A stretch of 64,000 nt of DNA from Polymorphum gilvum SL003B-26A1 (GTDB taxonomy: Bacteria > Pseudomonadota > Alphaproteobacteria > Rhizobiales > Stappiaceae), in the NCBI RefSeq assembly GCF_000192745.1, contig NC_015259.1, positions 3,239,001 through 3,303,000 of the forward strand, given 5' to 3'. Both the position numbers and the translations under genes were made by a program. This document shows positions 47,365 through 56,813 of the stretch, piece after piece. The number at the start of each line of letters is the position of its first letter. Position 1 is the stretch's first letter. The notes beneath the pieces were generated by a model. The model was not told where the DNA came from and made no database searches. It saw only the letters and a list, made by a program, of their open reading frames with translations.

Positions 47365-47495
47365 TCCAGTTTCCCCGATTTGCCCGCTGCACGGGCCACG
47401 GCAGGAGGCGCGCTTTCAGGCCCAGCCCCGGCGGTTGAGCGCGGCGGCTTCCGGTCCAGTCCGCCTGGTGCCGCTGCCGGATCAGACGGACGGCG

Positions 47496-47936
47496 TCAGC
47501 GCCCCATCTCCATGACCTGCAGCATGCGGCCCTCGTCCTCGATCAGGTCGGCGATGGTGGTTTCCTCCAGAACCGCGAAGAAACTCCCCAGCGCGCGTTC
47601 GAGGGCCTGCTTGAAGACACAGACGTCGTAGATCAGGCAACGGGCCTTGACGCCGTCCTTGAAGCACCGGGTCAGATGAAAGTCGGTCTCGAACATCCGC
47701 ACGATTTCGGCGAGGGTGATCTCATGCGCCGACCGGACGAGCCAGACGCCGCCGGAGCGGCCGGGCGAGGAGCCGATATAGCCGCCCCTGCGCAGGTCCT
47801 GGATCGCGGCGACCACCTGGGATCGGTGGCCGAGATACCGGTCGACGATCTCGTCGACCGAAAGCTTCGCCCCCTTGTGCAACGCAAGAAAAAGAAGAAG
47901 CCGGACCGCTATGTCAGTACGCTCTGTGAAACGCAT
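47496..47936 (-). CDS. Rrf2-family Fe-S transcription regulator (NsrR-like)
   Basis: A 146-aa Rrf2 protein. The N-terminal winged helix begins MRFTERTDIAVRLLLFLAL and has the recognition segment SQVVAAIQDLRRGGYIGSSPGRSGG. Three Cys in a C-x7-C-x5-C arrangement (CFKDGVKARCLIYDVC) can bind an Fe-S cluster, as in NsrR, which senses NO. ATG 47936 is chosen; the upstream extension is AT-rich leader. It is divergent from the protoglobin gene across about 200 bp of AT-rich DNA, its likely target. Confidence 0.87.
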   Translation of the reverse strand: MRFTERTDIAVRLLLFLALHKGAKLSVDEIVDRYLGHRSQVVAAIQDLRRGGYIGSSPGRSGGVWLVRSAHEITLAEIVRMFETDFHLTRCFKDGVKARCLIYDVCVFKQALERALGSFFAVLEETTIADLIEDEGRMLQVMEMGR

Positions 47937-48134
47937 ACTCCATCCCAAAAAATCTGCACTCTGTGAAATAATAACCAGCGTGACGTAACTATCGCAATCT
48001 ATATTTAGGCAACTGAAATAAACAAACAGTCTAAACATATATTGCTTATATATATTTTAATTAGAAATTTTTACGGGAATGACTTCAATGCTATCGTCAA
48101 TTCACTGATTCCATTCGGGACGAGACCTCAGCAT

Positions 48135-48614
48135 ATGAAAGTGTCGGAATGGCGAGAAATCTCGGATTTCATCGAATTCGCCGGCCTGTCGGCTGAGGAC
48201 ATCCGGCTCAGCCAGAAGGCGTGGGGAGTCGTCAGACCGCACATGCGCGCGATCCTCGAGGAGTTCTATGCGACCCGGATCGTCAACAACGCGAGCCTTT
48301 CGATTCCGGCCTTCGACTCTTCCGCCCTGATTACCAAGCAGCTGGACTACTGGGACGACCTGTTCGCGGGCTCGCTGGACACGGTCTATATCGCGCAGAC
48401 GCGGCGGATCGCCATCCGTCATCGCGAATTCCAGGTCCCGATGGCCTATTACATCCTGTCGTATCTGTGGTTCCTGAACGCCTTCGAGCGGGTACTCGAA
48501 ACGCGCATGACTGACCCGGACCACCTCCGCCACACCCTTGCCTCGGTACGCAAGCTGGTCTTCATCGACCTTAACCTGGCCGGCTCCGCCTATCAGGCCA
48601 CCCTGGTCGACTGA
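48135..48614 (+). CDS. protoglobin (stand-alone globin-coupled-sensor-type haem domain)
   Basis: A 159-aa protein of the protoglobin fold. The likely proximal His is His96 in IRHREFQVPMAYYILSYLW, aligned with the H-x3-GLxPxWYIGAY motif of globin sensors. There is no output domain, so it may store, carry or detoxify O2, CO or NO. ATG 48135 is favoured; an upstream TTG extension is not globin-like. Its promoter region is shared with the Rrf2 regulator, which suggests NO- or redox-responsive expression. Confidence 0.8.
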   Translation: MKVSEWREISDFIEFAGLSAEDIRLSQKAWGVVRPHMRAILEEFYATRIVNNASLSIPAFDSSALITKQLDYWDDLFAGSLDTVYIAQTRRIAIRHREFQVPMAYYILSYLWFLNAFERVLETRMTDPDHLRHTLASVRKLVFIDLNLAGSAYQATLVD

Positions 48615-48649
48615 GCCGGAGCCGACGCGCGGCTCCTGCCGGCGGGCGC

Positions 48650-49993
48650 TCATGCGGCGTTCATGCTGTCCAGGAAGCGGGTCAATTCCGTATCCAGCGT
48701 ACGCGACTGCCCGGAGAGCGACCTGGTCGACGACAGGACGTGCCGGGAGACCTCGGCGGCCTCGCCCGAGGCGACCGTGATGTCGCCGACGGAACGGGTC
48801 ACGAAGGTCGTGCCGGTCGACGCCTCGGTGACGTTTCGACTGATCTCGCCGGTCGCCGCCTCCTGCTGCTCCACCGCCGCCGAGATCGTCGCGGAGATCG
48901 CATTCATCTTCTCGATCGTCTCGTTGACGCTGCGGATGGCGCTCGCCGAGCGGTTGGTCGCGGCCTGGATTCCGTCGATCTGGGCGGCGATCTCGGCGGT
49001 CGCCTTGGCGGTCTGCCCGGCCAGTTCCTTGACCTCGCCGGCGACCACTGCAAAGCCGCGACCGGCCTCGCCGGCACGTGCCGCCTCGATCGTGGCATTG
49101 AGCGCCAGCAGGTTTGTCTTCTCGGCGATCTCGTTGATCAGGCTGACGATTTCGCCGACCCGGCCGGCGGCGGCGGTGAGTCCGCCGACGATCTCCATCG
49201 CCTTGGCGCTCTCCTTCACCGCCATGTCGGAAATGGCATAGGATTCGTTGACCTGGCGGCCGATCTCGCGCACCGACACCGACAGTTCCTCCGTCGCCGC
49301 GGCGACGGTCTGGACATTGGCGGAAGCCTCCAGCGATGACGCCTCGACCTCGGCAGCGCGCGTGCGGGAGCGCTCCGAAGCCCGGGTCAGCCGTTCCGAA
49401 GCCCCTTCGAGCTCCTGCGCGGCCGCAGCGACGCCAGCGGCAATCTCGCCGATCGAGGTGCGGAACGATGCGGCGAGCCGCTCCAGCGTCTCGCGCCGAT
49501 CCCGCTTGCCAGCGTCGATGTAGACCGAGATCGCGCAGTCCATGTCCAGCATGGCGGCACGCAGGATTGCCGTCTGCAGCAAGCCGCGCTCGCGCTGCCT
49601 GCGCCGCGAGGGGAAGAACGAGGTGTCGCAGGCGAGCAGGCGCTCGGTGATGCCGCCGAGCAGGAAGCTGTAGGCGCCGATGTACCAGCGCGGCTCCAGG
49701 CCAAGCTTGTTGTGCACCTCGCCGATGCGGGCCACGGAAGCGAAATAGGGAGCGTCGAAGCGCCCTTCCAGGATCACCGACCAGTGTCTGAGCTGCATCG
49801 CCTTGGCATGGCCGACATGGGCGGGGTCGCGGAAGAATCGCGCCGTTTCCGGATAGCGTGCGACATGCCGGTAGAAGTCGGTCAGGACCGCCTCGATGAC
49901 CTGCAGGATGCCTGCCCTGTTGGCTCGAAGCACCGCGCCAAGCTGCTCGTCCAGTCCAAGGAATTCCGTCCTGCTCGTTTCGGGTGAAGCCAT
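48650..49993 (-). CDS. soluble globin-coupled methyl-accepting chemotaxis protein (HemAT-like)
   Basis: A 447-aa protein without membrane segments. Residues 1-165 form a globin-coupled sensor with proximal His94 ([18 protein letters not shown]). A helical linker leads to an MCP signalling domain with the hairpin tip [22 protein letters not shown] at about 288-310. It would steer motility in response to O2 or another haem ligand. It is convergent with the protoglobin gene. Confidence 0.93.
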   Translation of the reverse strand: MASPETSRTEFLGLDEQLGAVLRANRAGILQVIEAVLTDFYRHVARYPETARFFRDPAHVGHAKAMQLRHWSVILEGRFDAPYFASVARIGEVHNKLGLEPRWYIGAYSFLLGGITERLLACDTSFFPSRRRQRERGLLQTAILRAAMLDMDCAISVYIDAGKRDRRETLERLAASFRTSIGEIAAGVAAAAQELEGASERLTRASERSRTRAAEVEASSLEASANVQTVAAATEELSVSVREIGRQVNESYAISDMAVKESAKAMEIVGGLTAAAGRVGEIVSLINEIAEKTNLLALNATIEAARAGEAGRGFAVVAGEVKELAGQTAKATAEIAAQIDGIQAATNRSASAIRSVNETIEKMNAISATISAAVEQQEAATGEISRNVTEASTGTTFVTRSVGDITVASGEAAEVSRHVLSSTRSLSGQSRTLDTELTRFLDSMNAA

Positions 49994-50297
49994 CTCGAAG
50001 CCCTCCGCATCAAGCTTCCGCCGTGCGAGATCCTTGGCTTTAATCGATAAGAAAGAATTTATTCATACAGTTTGTAACATTGGGAAAATTACTTATTCAT
50101 CATGCAGCGGCCGACCAGTCGTCGACCGGCTGCGCCAGCCAAAACGCAATTATTGCGAGTAAACACCTGATTTCTCGCGTTATTTTGACGACAGGAAAAG
50201 ACCCGCGGCAGGACAATTCGCGCCCCTCGCCCTCACAGCCGATGCCATGAAATTTTTTCGCGGATTTGCGGCGCGGCGCCGGAAGTCGGTCGAGAGG
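49994..50297 (-). other. 304-bp AT-rich gap upstream of the chemotaxis gene
   Basis: This interval lies between two minus-strand genes and should contain the chemotaxis gene promoter. AT-rich runs lie at 50040-50105. I see no clear -35/-10 pair, terminator or small gene. Confidence 0.4.
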
Positions 50298-52550
50298 TCA
50301 AATCGACCAGTTCAACGGCATCTCCGCGCGTGACACTGAAACGTGCGCGGCGAAGGCGTGCGGGGCCATCGGACGGGCATAGAGAAAGCCCTGCGCGTGG
50401 CTACAGCCGATCGCGGACAGGAATTCCGATGCGGCACCGGTTTCGACCCCCTCCGCCACCGTATTCATGCCAAGGCTTCTCGACAGGTCGACGATCGCCT
50501 TGACGACCACGGTGTTCTCCGGCTTCGCCCCCAGCCCGGATATGAACGAGCGGTCGATCTTGATGCTGTCGATCGGGAAGTCGCGTAGGTGGGTCAGCGA
50601 GGCGAAACCAGTGCCGAAATCGTCCAGCGCGATCGACACGCCGGCCTCGCTGAGAATGCTCAGCGCGCGGGCGACGCTCCTGGAATCCTCGTTGAGCAGG
50701 ACGCTCTCGGTCACCTCCACGCAAAGCGATTCGGCCGGAATGCCACGCGCTGCCAGTGCGTCGACGAACCGCCGCGCAAATCCCTTGGTCTGGAACCAGA
50801 AGCGCGAGGCATTGAGGCTGACGACCCCGGTCTCGATGCCGGCAGCCTGCCAGCCGGCGAGATCGGAAAGAACCCGCTCGAACACCGCCTCGTCCAATTG
50901 CCGCACGCATTCCGGATCGGCGAAAGCCGGCCAGAACTGCTCCGGACCGAGCAGGCCGCCATCGCCCGTCTGGAGACGCACCAGCGCCTCGGCGCCGACA
51001 TAGGCGCCTGAGTGCAGGCAAATGAGCGGCTGGTAGTGGGCAACGACCCTATCGGTGCGCAGGGCTGCACGCACCGTGTCGATGGCCTGGCGGCGGGCGT
51101 CGAAGACGCTGCTGTATTCGGGACAGAATACACCCGCCGCGCCACGCCCCGACCGCTTGACCGTGTAGAGCGCGATGTCGGCGCATCTGAGCAGGGCGTC
51201 GGGCGTGTCCGCATCCGCCGGCGCCCGTGCGATCCCGATCGAGCCGGCGACATGCAGCACCTCCTCCTGGAACAGGATCGGCGCGCGCAGCCGCGCCAGG
51301 ACGGCTTCTGCCCTGGCGAGAAGATCCTGGCCCTCGCCGGCTGCCGGCATCAGCACGGCGAACTCGTCGCCGCCGAGACGCGCGCAGAAGGCGTCCTGTC
51401 CGAACTCGCTGCGAAGTCGCGCCGCCGTCTCGCGGATCACCGCGTCGCCGGCCTGATGACCGAAGCTGTCGTTGATGTCCTTGAAGCCGTCGAGGTCGAG
51501 CAACAGAAGCGCCAGATCGCGCGGCGCGCCCGTCTGCGCGCCCAGTGCCGCCTCGAACGCGCCGGCAAGCGCCTGCTGGAACCAGGTCCGGTTGGCCAGT
51601 CCCGACAGCGGATCGACATGGGCAGCCTGCCAGAGCTGGCGCTGCGCCTCGTGCTGGTCGGTGATGTCCTGCATGACGCCGATCAGCTGCCGTCGGCCCG
51701 CCACCGCATCGTCGATCTCGGCGGAAAAGCGCATCCGGCGCTGGCGGCCGGCGAAGGAGACGAAATCGCCCTCGAACTGGATGCGGCCCGTCTCGTGGAG
51801 CGCCTTGGGGAGCGTCTGCAGGATCCGGTTGCGCTCATGGTCGGGAAAGCAGCCAAGCGCCTCGTCGAGGGACGGCGGCGTACCGACAGGCAAGTCGTGC
51901 AGGGCGAACACCTGCTCCGACCAGGTCACCTCGCGGCTGTCGAGGTCCACTCGCCAGGCGCCGATCCGCGCCATCTGCTCGATCTGGCGCAACAGTCGCG
52001 CCTTGGTCTCGGCGGCACGTGCCTGCTCCTCGGCCCGCCGTGCGGCCTCTTCCGCGCGCAAGCGGCTTTCCTGCGCCTTCAACAACCCTTCGACCGCCTT
52101 GGCAAGATGGCCGAGCCACCGGACCTGATCGGGACCGAACGTCCGAGGCACGACGTCGGCGACTGCAACGGTGCCGAGGTTGTGGCGGCCGTCGAGAGAG
52201 AACGGATACCCGGCGTAGAAGCGCAGGCCCGGCTCGCCGACCACCTGCGGATTGTCCCGGAAGCGGGCATCGCGGGCGGCGTCGGGAATGACAAGACAGT
52301 CGTCCTGCAGGATGGCATGAGCGCAGAAGGCGATCTCGCGCGGACCGTATTCGGCGTCGATGCCGTGGCGCGCCTTGAACCACTGGTGGTTCGCATCGAC
52401 GAAGGAGATGACCGCGATGGGACAGGCGAACATCTCCGCCGCCAGACGGACGATGGCGTCGTATTCGGGCTCCCTGCCGGTGCCGAGCACATCAAGGGAG
52501 TACAACGCACCGAGGCGCGCGCTCTCGTCCCTGGCCAACGGCACGTTCAT
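50298..52550 (-). CDS. GAF-PAS-GGDEF-EAL c-di-GMP signalling protein
   Basis: A 750-aa cytoplasmic protein. Domains in order are GAF (about 20-165), coiled coil, PAS (about 200-315), GGDEF with an intact GGDEF at 393-397, and EAL with EAL at 521-523 plus EVTES and DDFGTGF. Both catalytic sites look complete, so it could make or break c-di-GMP. ATG 52550 follows AAGGGA; the 18-codon extension is not used. Such proteins often control EPS and motility, consistent with its neighbours. Confidence 0.92.
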   Translation of the reverse strand: MNVPLARDESARLGALYSLDVLGTGREPEYDAIVRLAAEMFACPIAVISFVDANHQWFKARHGIDAEYGPREIAFCAHAILQDDCLVIPDAARDARFRDNPQVVGEPGLRFYAGYPFSLDGRHNLGTVAVADVVPRTFGPDQVRWLGHLAKAVEGLLKAQESRLRAEEAARRAEEQARAAETKARLLRQIEQMARIGAWRVDLDSREVTWSEQVFALHDLPVGTPPSLDEALGCFPDHERNRILQTLPKALHETGRIQFEGDFVSFAGRQRRMRFSAEIDDAVAGRRQLIGVMQDITDQHEAQRQLWQAAHVDPLSGLANRTWFQQALAGAFEAALGAQTGAPRDLALLLLDLDGFKDINDSFGHQAGDAVIRETAARLRSEFGQDAFCARLGGDEFAVLMPAAGEGQDLLARAEAVLARLRAPILFQEEVLHVAGSIGIARAPADADTPDALLRCADIALYTVKRSGRGAAGVFCPEYSSVFDARRQAIDTVRAALRTDRVVAHYQPLICLHSGAYVGAEALVRLQTGDGGLLGPEQFWPAFADPECVRQLDEAVFERVLSDLAGWQAAGIETGVVSLNASRFWFQTKGFARRFVDALAARGIPAESLCVEVTESVLLNEDSRSVARALSILSEAGVSIALDDFGTGFASLTHLRDFPIDSIKIDRSFISGLGAKPENTVVVKAIVDLSRSLGMNTVAEGVETGAASEFLSAIGCSHAQGFLYARPMAPHAFAAHVSVSRAEMPLNWSI

Positions 52551-53075
52551 CAGTATTCCCTTCCACCCGGTCCCGCGCCATTCAACCCCAACTCCCGTTT
52601 CCAAATCGTAATCGTCTGAGCTGCTGATTTTATCGATTTGAATCGCTCAATATTGCATCAAAAGCCAGTCAACAGATCAAGGCGCCCGCGACTCCGAAAA
52701 CCTTCGGAACTACGCAGCCTTCGAGCGCGAATACGTAATAATCCGTACATACCGGCCGGCGCTTCGCATCCCTGTCGCGGCACAAGACTTGCCGGCAGCC
52801 GCGGGACGGTCATCAGACACCGCTCAGCGGACCCTGCCCGGAGCCTCGCTCCATTCCGCGACGACAGGACACGCGAACCCGCCGAGGCCAGGGCGCCGAC
52901 GAAGCCCTGCTTCCGGTCGCAGGCACCGGAATCCTCCGGCGTGGCGAACGCAGGCTCTGCGTCCGCGAAGGACTCCGCCGTGTCCCGAACACCGCCGGCA
53001 TGGACACCGCCGGCATGGGCCTCGTCGCCCGGCCCGCGCCGGGTCCGGGCCCGGTTCTGGCGGCGGCGCCTTGCC
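52551..53075. other. 525-bp gene-free interval
   Basis: The first 130 nt are AT-richer and probably hold the promoter of the GGDEF-EAL gene. The rest is GC-rich, with a 15-bp tandem element (CACCGCCGGCATGG twice, near 52989-53018) and a possible hairpin near 53030-53060. No credible coding sequence is seen. Confidence 0.4.
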
Positions 53076-53618
53076 TCAGACGTCCGACAGTTCCTTTTCG
53101 TGCATCCAGGCGGCGTGCCTGGGCGCCTTCTTGGTCTTGGACCATTCCTCCAGCATGTCCCATTTCACCGCGTCGAGCTTCTTCAGCATCGCGTCCTCAT
53201 CCGGGTCCGGGCAGGCCAGTTCGATGCGGTGGCCGTTGGGGTCGAAGAAGTAGATCGAATGGAAGATGGAATGGTCGGTGACGCCGAGCACCTGGATGCC
53301 GTTCTTCTCCAGGTTGTCCTTGAATTGCAGCAACGTGTCGCGATCCTTCACCTTGAAGGCGATGTGCTGCACCCATACCGGCGTGTTCGGGTCGCGTCCC
53401 ATCTCCGGCTTGGTCGGCAGCTCGAAGAAGGCGAGCACGTTGCCGTCGCCCGCATCCAGGAAGATGTGCATGTACGGATCCGGCTCATGGGTCGAGGGCA
53501 CGTGGTCCTCGGCGATCGCCAGGATGAAGTCCATGTTGAGGTTCTTAGTGTACCACTCGACGGTCTCCTTCGCGTCCTTGCAGCGATAGGCGACGTGATG
53601 GATCTTCTCGATCTTCAT
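53076..53618 (-). CDS. VOC-superfamily (glyoxalase/dioxygenase-like) metalloprotein
   Basis: A 180-aa VOC protein. Likely metal ligands are His in IHHVAYRC, His in VQHIAFKV and Glu in GHRIELACP. FDPNGHRIEL is the family's closing motif. ATG 53618 follows GGAGGA. It is the last gene of the aromatic-catabolism cluster and may act on a ring-cleavage product. The exact reaction is unknown. Confidence 0.85.
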   Translation of the reverse strand: MKIEKIHHVAYRCKDAKETVEWYTKNLNMDFILAIAEDHVPSTHEPDPYMHIFLDAGDGNVLAFFELPTKPEMGRDPNTPVWVQHIAFKVKDRDTLLQFKDNLEKNGIQVLGVTDHSIFHSIYFFDPNGHRIELACPDPDEDAMLKKLDAVKWDMLEEWSKTKKAPRHAAWMHEKELSDV

Positions 53619-53653
53619 AGGGCAGTCCTCCGTGGTCGCCGGCATCATGCCGG

Positions 53654-53860
53654 TCAGGAACGATCCGCGCGCCGGCCGGCCGCCGCGGCGAGCGCCTGGC
53701 CGAGCACCTGGCGGTCGCCGATCTGGTTGGCGAGGATCAGGATGAGGCGGGCATTCAGAGCATCGCTCTCCGCCTTGGTGAGCCCCTCGTGGGCGGCAAG
53801 AAGGTCGGCGTAGAAGTCGTCGGCAGCGACGATGTTGGCCGTGGTGATCAGGTCCGTCAT
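53654..53860 (-). CDS. DUF2783 small protein
   Basis: A 68-aa protein (DDFYADLLAAHEGLTKAESDALNARLILILANQIGD) matching the short DUF2783 family, which is commonly found beside flavin monooxygenases. It lies between the monooxygenase and VOC genes on the same strand. Role unknown, perhaps a small subunit. Confidence 0.75.
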   Translation of the reverse strand: MTDLITTANIVAADDFYADLLAAHEGLTKAESDALNARLILILANQIGDRQVLGQALAAAAGRRADRS

Positions 53861-53871
53861 GGTGTTCCTCC

Positions 53872-55494
53872 TCAGGCGCGGCGTCGGGCGCGGCCGGTGG
53901 CGACGTTGAGCGCGGCGCGCACCGCCTGCTCGTCGAAGGCGGTCCAGCGCGCCGCGACATGCTGGTCGGGGCGCATCAGGTAGACGGCGCCCGCCGCCTC
54001 GCCGAGATAGCGGGCCTTCAGCGCGCCGCTCGGATCATCGGCGGTCAACAGGGCCAGGCCGTCGATCGCGATGCCGCCCTCCTCCAGCGAGGCGGGAATC
54101 GGGACGTCGATGCCGACCAGCTGGAAGCGGCCGCCGAGCCGGTCGAGCAGCCAGCCGCCGGCGACCGGTGCGTCGATCGCGGGCGAGCCCGGCCGGCTGC
54201 GCGCCGGCAGGCCGGGTGCGTCCGGACCGTTGAGCGGCGAGCCGTCGTAGGTGCAGGGCACCGACAGGCGGCCGGAATTCACCAGCGGCCGGGCGAATTC
54301 GTAGGTCTCCGACAGATCCAGCACCGCGTCCCGGAAGATCCGGCTGATCTCGGACTTCGGCGTGATGAAGTCGGTCGAGCGCGACGAATTCAGGATGTTC
54401 TCGTCGGCGCCGTGGATGCGCTCGACGTCGTAGCTGTCGAGCAGGCTTTCCGACGCCTTGCCGTCGATCACCAGCTTCAGCTTCCAGATCAGGTTGTCGG
54501 TGTCCTGCAGGCCGGAGTTGGCGCCGCGCGCGCCGAACGGCGACACCTGGTGGGCGCTGTCGCCGGCGAAGATCACCCGGCCGTGGCGGAACTTCTCCAT
54601 GCGCCGGCACTGGAAGGTGTAGATCGACACCCATTCCAGTTCGAATTCGACGTCGTCGCCCAGCATGGCCTTGAGGCGGGGAATGACGTTTTCCGGCCGC
54701 CTTTCCTTTTCCTTGTCGATGTCCCAGCCGAGCTGCAGGTCGATGCGCCAGACGTCGTCGGGCTGCTTGTGCAGCAGGGCGGACTGATTGCGGTTGAACG
54801 GCGGGTCGAACCAGAACCAGCGTTCGGTCGGGAAGTCGGCCTTCATGACGACATCGGCAATGAGGAAGTTGTCCTCGAACACCCGGCCGACGAAGTCGAG
54901 TCCCATCATCGCGCGCACCGGCGAGCCGGCGCCGTCGCAGGCGATCAGCCAGTCGGCCTCGAGCCGATAGGGCCCGTCGGGCGTGTCGACGGTGAGCGCG
55001 ACGCCGTCGGCCTTGGGTGCCACGGTGACGACCTTGTTGCCGCCGCGGATCTCGACCGGCCGGCCCTCGGCCTTCAGCGCCAGCAGGCGCTCGACCAGGT
55101 AGAGCTCGAAGTAATACTGCTGCAGGTTGATGAAGGCCGGCCGCTTGTGGCCGTCCTCCGGCAGCAGGTTGAAGCTGTAGACCTGTCGCTCGTCGAAGAA
55201 CACCTTGCCGGTGTTCCAGACCACCCCCTTGTCGACCATCGGATCGCCGCAGCCGAGCCGGTCGAGGATCTCCAGCGGCCGCTTGGCGAAGCAGATCGCC
55301 CGCGACCCCCAGCTGACCTTGTCGTTCTCGTCCAGCACCACGACGGGCACGTCGTGCTGGGCCAGGTCGATGGCGGCGGCGAGCCCGATGGGTCCGGCAC
55401 CGATGACGACGACCGGATGGCGCACCGGCGCGGCGGCATCCTGGTCGGCGCTGCGGACATAGGGATAGAGCGGGGTTTCGAAGATCTTGGACAT
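53872..55494 (-). CDS. FAD-dependent aromatic hydroxylase (MhpA/PheA-like)
   Basis: A 540-aa group A flavin monooxygenase. Residues near 27-45 hold the Rossmann motif VVIGAGPIGLAAAIDLA. The DG motif is WLIACDGAGSPVR and the second FAD motif is GRVIFAGDSAHQVSPFGARGANSGLQDTDNL. A thioredoxin-like C-terminal domain follows. It probably hydroxylates a phenolic acid; with hmgA nearby, formation of homogentisate from a hydroxyphenylacetate is possible but inferred. ATG 55494 is chosen by homology; the longer frame overlaps the divergent antitoxin gene. Confidence 0.87.
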   Translation of the reverse strand: MSKIFETPLYPYVRSADQDAAAPVRHPVVVIGAGPIGLAAAIDLAQHDVPVVVLDENDKVSWGSRAICFAKRPLEILDRLGCGDPMVDKGVVWNTGKVFFDERQVYSFNLLPEDGHKRPAFINLQQYYFELYLVERLLALKAEGRPVEIRGGNKVVTVAPKADGVALTVDTPDGPYRLEADWLIACDGAGSPVRAMMGLDFVGRVFEDNFLIADVVMKADFPTERWFWFDPPFNRNQSALLHKQPDDVWRIDLQLGWDIDKEKERRPENVIPRLKAMLGDDVEFELEWVSIYTFQCRRMEKFRHGRVIFAGDSAHQVSPFGARGANSGLQDTDNLIWKLKLVIDGKASESLLDSYDVERIHGADENILNSSRSTDFITPKSEISRIFRDAVLDLSETYEFARPLVNSGRLSVPCTYDGSPLNGPDAPGLPARSRPGSPAIDAPVAGGWLLDRLGGRFQLVGIDVPIPASLEEGGIAIDGLALLTADDPSGALKARYLGEAAGAVYLMRPDQHVAARWTAFDEQAVRAALNVATGRARRRA

Positions 55495-55572
55495 CAGGCC
55501 CTCGTCATGCCGTAGAGCGAAGTTGATTTGTGGGGCGTCGGAAAATGACCTAAATTCTGGCCAGAAAGGAGC

Positions 55573-55851
55573 ATGGCCATGAACGAGCACAGCCGGCCGG
55601 AGAAGGCGAGCAAGGACGGGATCACCGTCTCGGTCGCCGAGGCCAAGGCCCGCTTCTCGGAGCTCCTGAAACGTGCCGCCGCCGGCGAGGAGATCCATGT
55701 CACGCGGCACGGCAAGCCGTATGTCCGGCTCGGCCCGGAAACGGAGGACAAGCCGAAGCGTCGGAGGATTGGCGCCTTCGCGCAGGTTCCGCTTCGGATG
55801 TCGGACGATTTTGATGTCCTCGGCCTCGAATGGACCGAATACCTCAAGTGA
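55573..55851 (+). CDS. Phd/YefM-type antitoxin
   Basis: A protein of 90-92 aa; the second ATG (55579) has AAAGGAG at better spacing than the first (55573). ITVSVAEAKARFSELLKRAAAGEEIHVTRHGKPYVRL is the Phd_YefM DNA-binding fold. The C-terminus would neutralise the toxin. Its stop overlaps the toxin start (GTGA). Confidence 0.85.
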   Translation: MAMNEHSRPEKASKDGITVSVAEAKARFSELLKRAAAGEEIHVTRHGKPYVRLGPETEDKPKRRRIGAFAQVPLRMSDDFDVLGLEWTEYLK

Positions 55852-56222
55852 GCGATGCCTATCTGGTCGACACGCATGTTCTCTTGTGGTGGTGACACGA
55901 CGACCCGCGGCTGCACCCGGATCATGCCGAGATCCTCGCCTCCGACGCTGTGGTCCATGTGAGCTTTGCCACCGTTTGGGAGATGGCGATAAAGGCAAGT
56001 CTGGGCAAGCTCGAAACCGTAGACGACGTCGCTGCCAGGCTGGCCGAGACCGGATTTGAAACCCCGCCCATCCTGGTGCCGCACATTGCGGCCGTCAGGC
56101 ATCTCCCGCTTCATCACCGCGACCCGTTCGACCGCATGCTCATCGCCCAGGCCCGGGTCGAGGGCCTGACGATCCTCACCGTCGACCCGGCCTTTCGCGC
56201 CTATGATGTCGATGTGATCTGA
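55848..56222 (+). pseudogene. VapC/PIN-domain toxin interrupted by an in-frame TGA
   Basis: GTG 55848 starts YLVDTHVLLWW, the usual PIN beginning with the first catalytic Asp. A TGA at 55893-55895 then stops the frame. The same frame resumes as HDDPRLHPDHAEIL and runs through FATVWEMAIKASLGKL, DPFDRMLIAQA and TVDPAF to 56222. Length and motifs are otherwise complete, so one base change inactivated the toxin unless translation restarts downstream without the first Asp. The antitoxin remains intact. Confidence 0.8.
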
Positions 56223-56272
56223 CATCGCTCTCCAACGCCCGCCCTCGCCGCGGGCCCCGGCCCGAGATCCGT

Positions 56273-56809
56273 TCATCTGTCCCCTCCGAACACGGCGCCC
56301 GCCTGCGGGTCGCGATCGAAATCGATGAAGAACTCGTCGAGCTGCGGCGGCGCCACCGGCGTCCCCGCCAGCATGGCGTGGACCTGGCCGCGGTGATGCA
56401 CCTGGTGCTGGAAAAGATGCAGCAGCACCAGGTCGATGCGCTCGTGCCAGATCCCGCCCTCGCCGCGGTCGAAGGCGACGGTTCGCTCCAGATCCTGCGG
56501 CGCCAGCGCGTCGCAGAACGCGGTAAGGGCGGCGTCCTGCTCGGCCTGAGCCGGCTCCAGGTCGTCCACGCTGCCGTAGTCGGTGGCCAGAAACAGTTCC
56601 GCACCGCGCCCGCCGTGGCGCAGGCCGTCGAGGTAATAGCGGTCGACGGCCAGGATATGGTTCAGCGTCGCCTTGATCGAAGGAAAGAAGCCCGTGCGCG
56701 GTGCGACGAAATCCTCCTGGGTCAGCGCGGCGCAGGCCCCCAGCAGCTGCGCGTTGGCCCAGGCGTTGTTGCGAGCCATCGCGCCGAAATAGGAACAGGC
56801 CTGCGCCAT
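56273..56809 (-). CDS. DinB-family protein
   Basis: A 178-aa DinB/YfiT four-helix-bundle protein. The metal-binding His set is visible as LNHILAVDRYYLD and HLFQHQVHHRGQVHAML. ATG 56809 follows GGGGTGAGG and lies 4 nt after the neighbouring gene. Family members are metal-dependent, often thiol transferases. Role in this cluster is unknown. Confidence 0.87.
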   Translation of the reverse strand: MAQACSYFGAMARNNAWANAQLLGACAALTQEDFVAPRTGFFPSIKATLNHILAVDRYYLDGLRHGGRGAELFLATDYGSVDDLEPAQAEQDAALTAFCDALAPQDLERTVAFDRGEGGIWHERIDLVLLHLFQHQVHHRGQVHAMLAGTPVAPPQLDEFFIDFDRDPQAGAVFGGDR

Positions 56810-56813
56810 CGCC

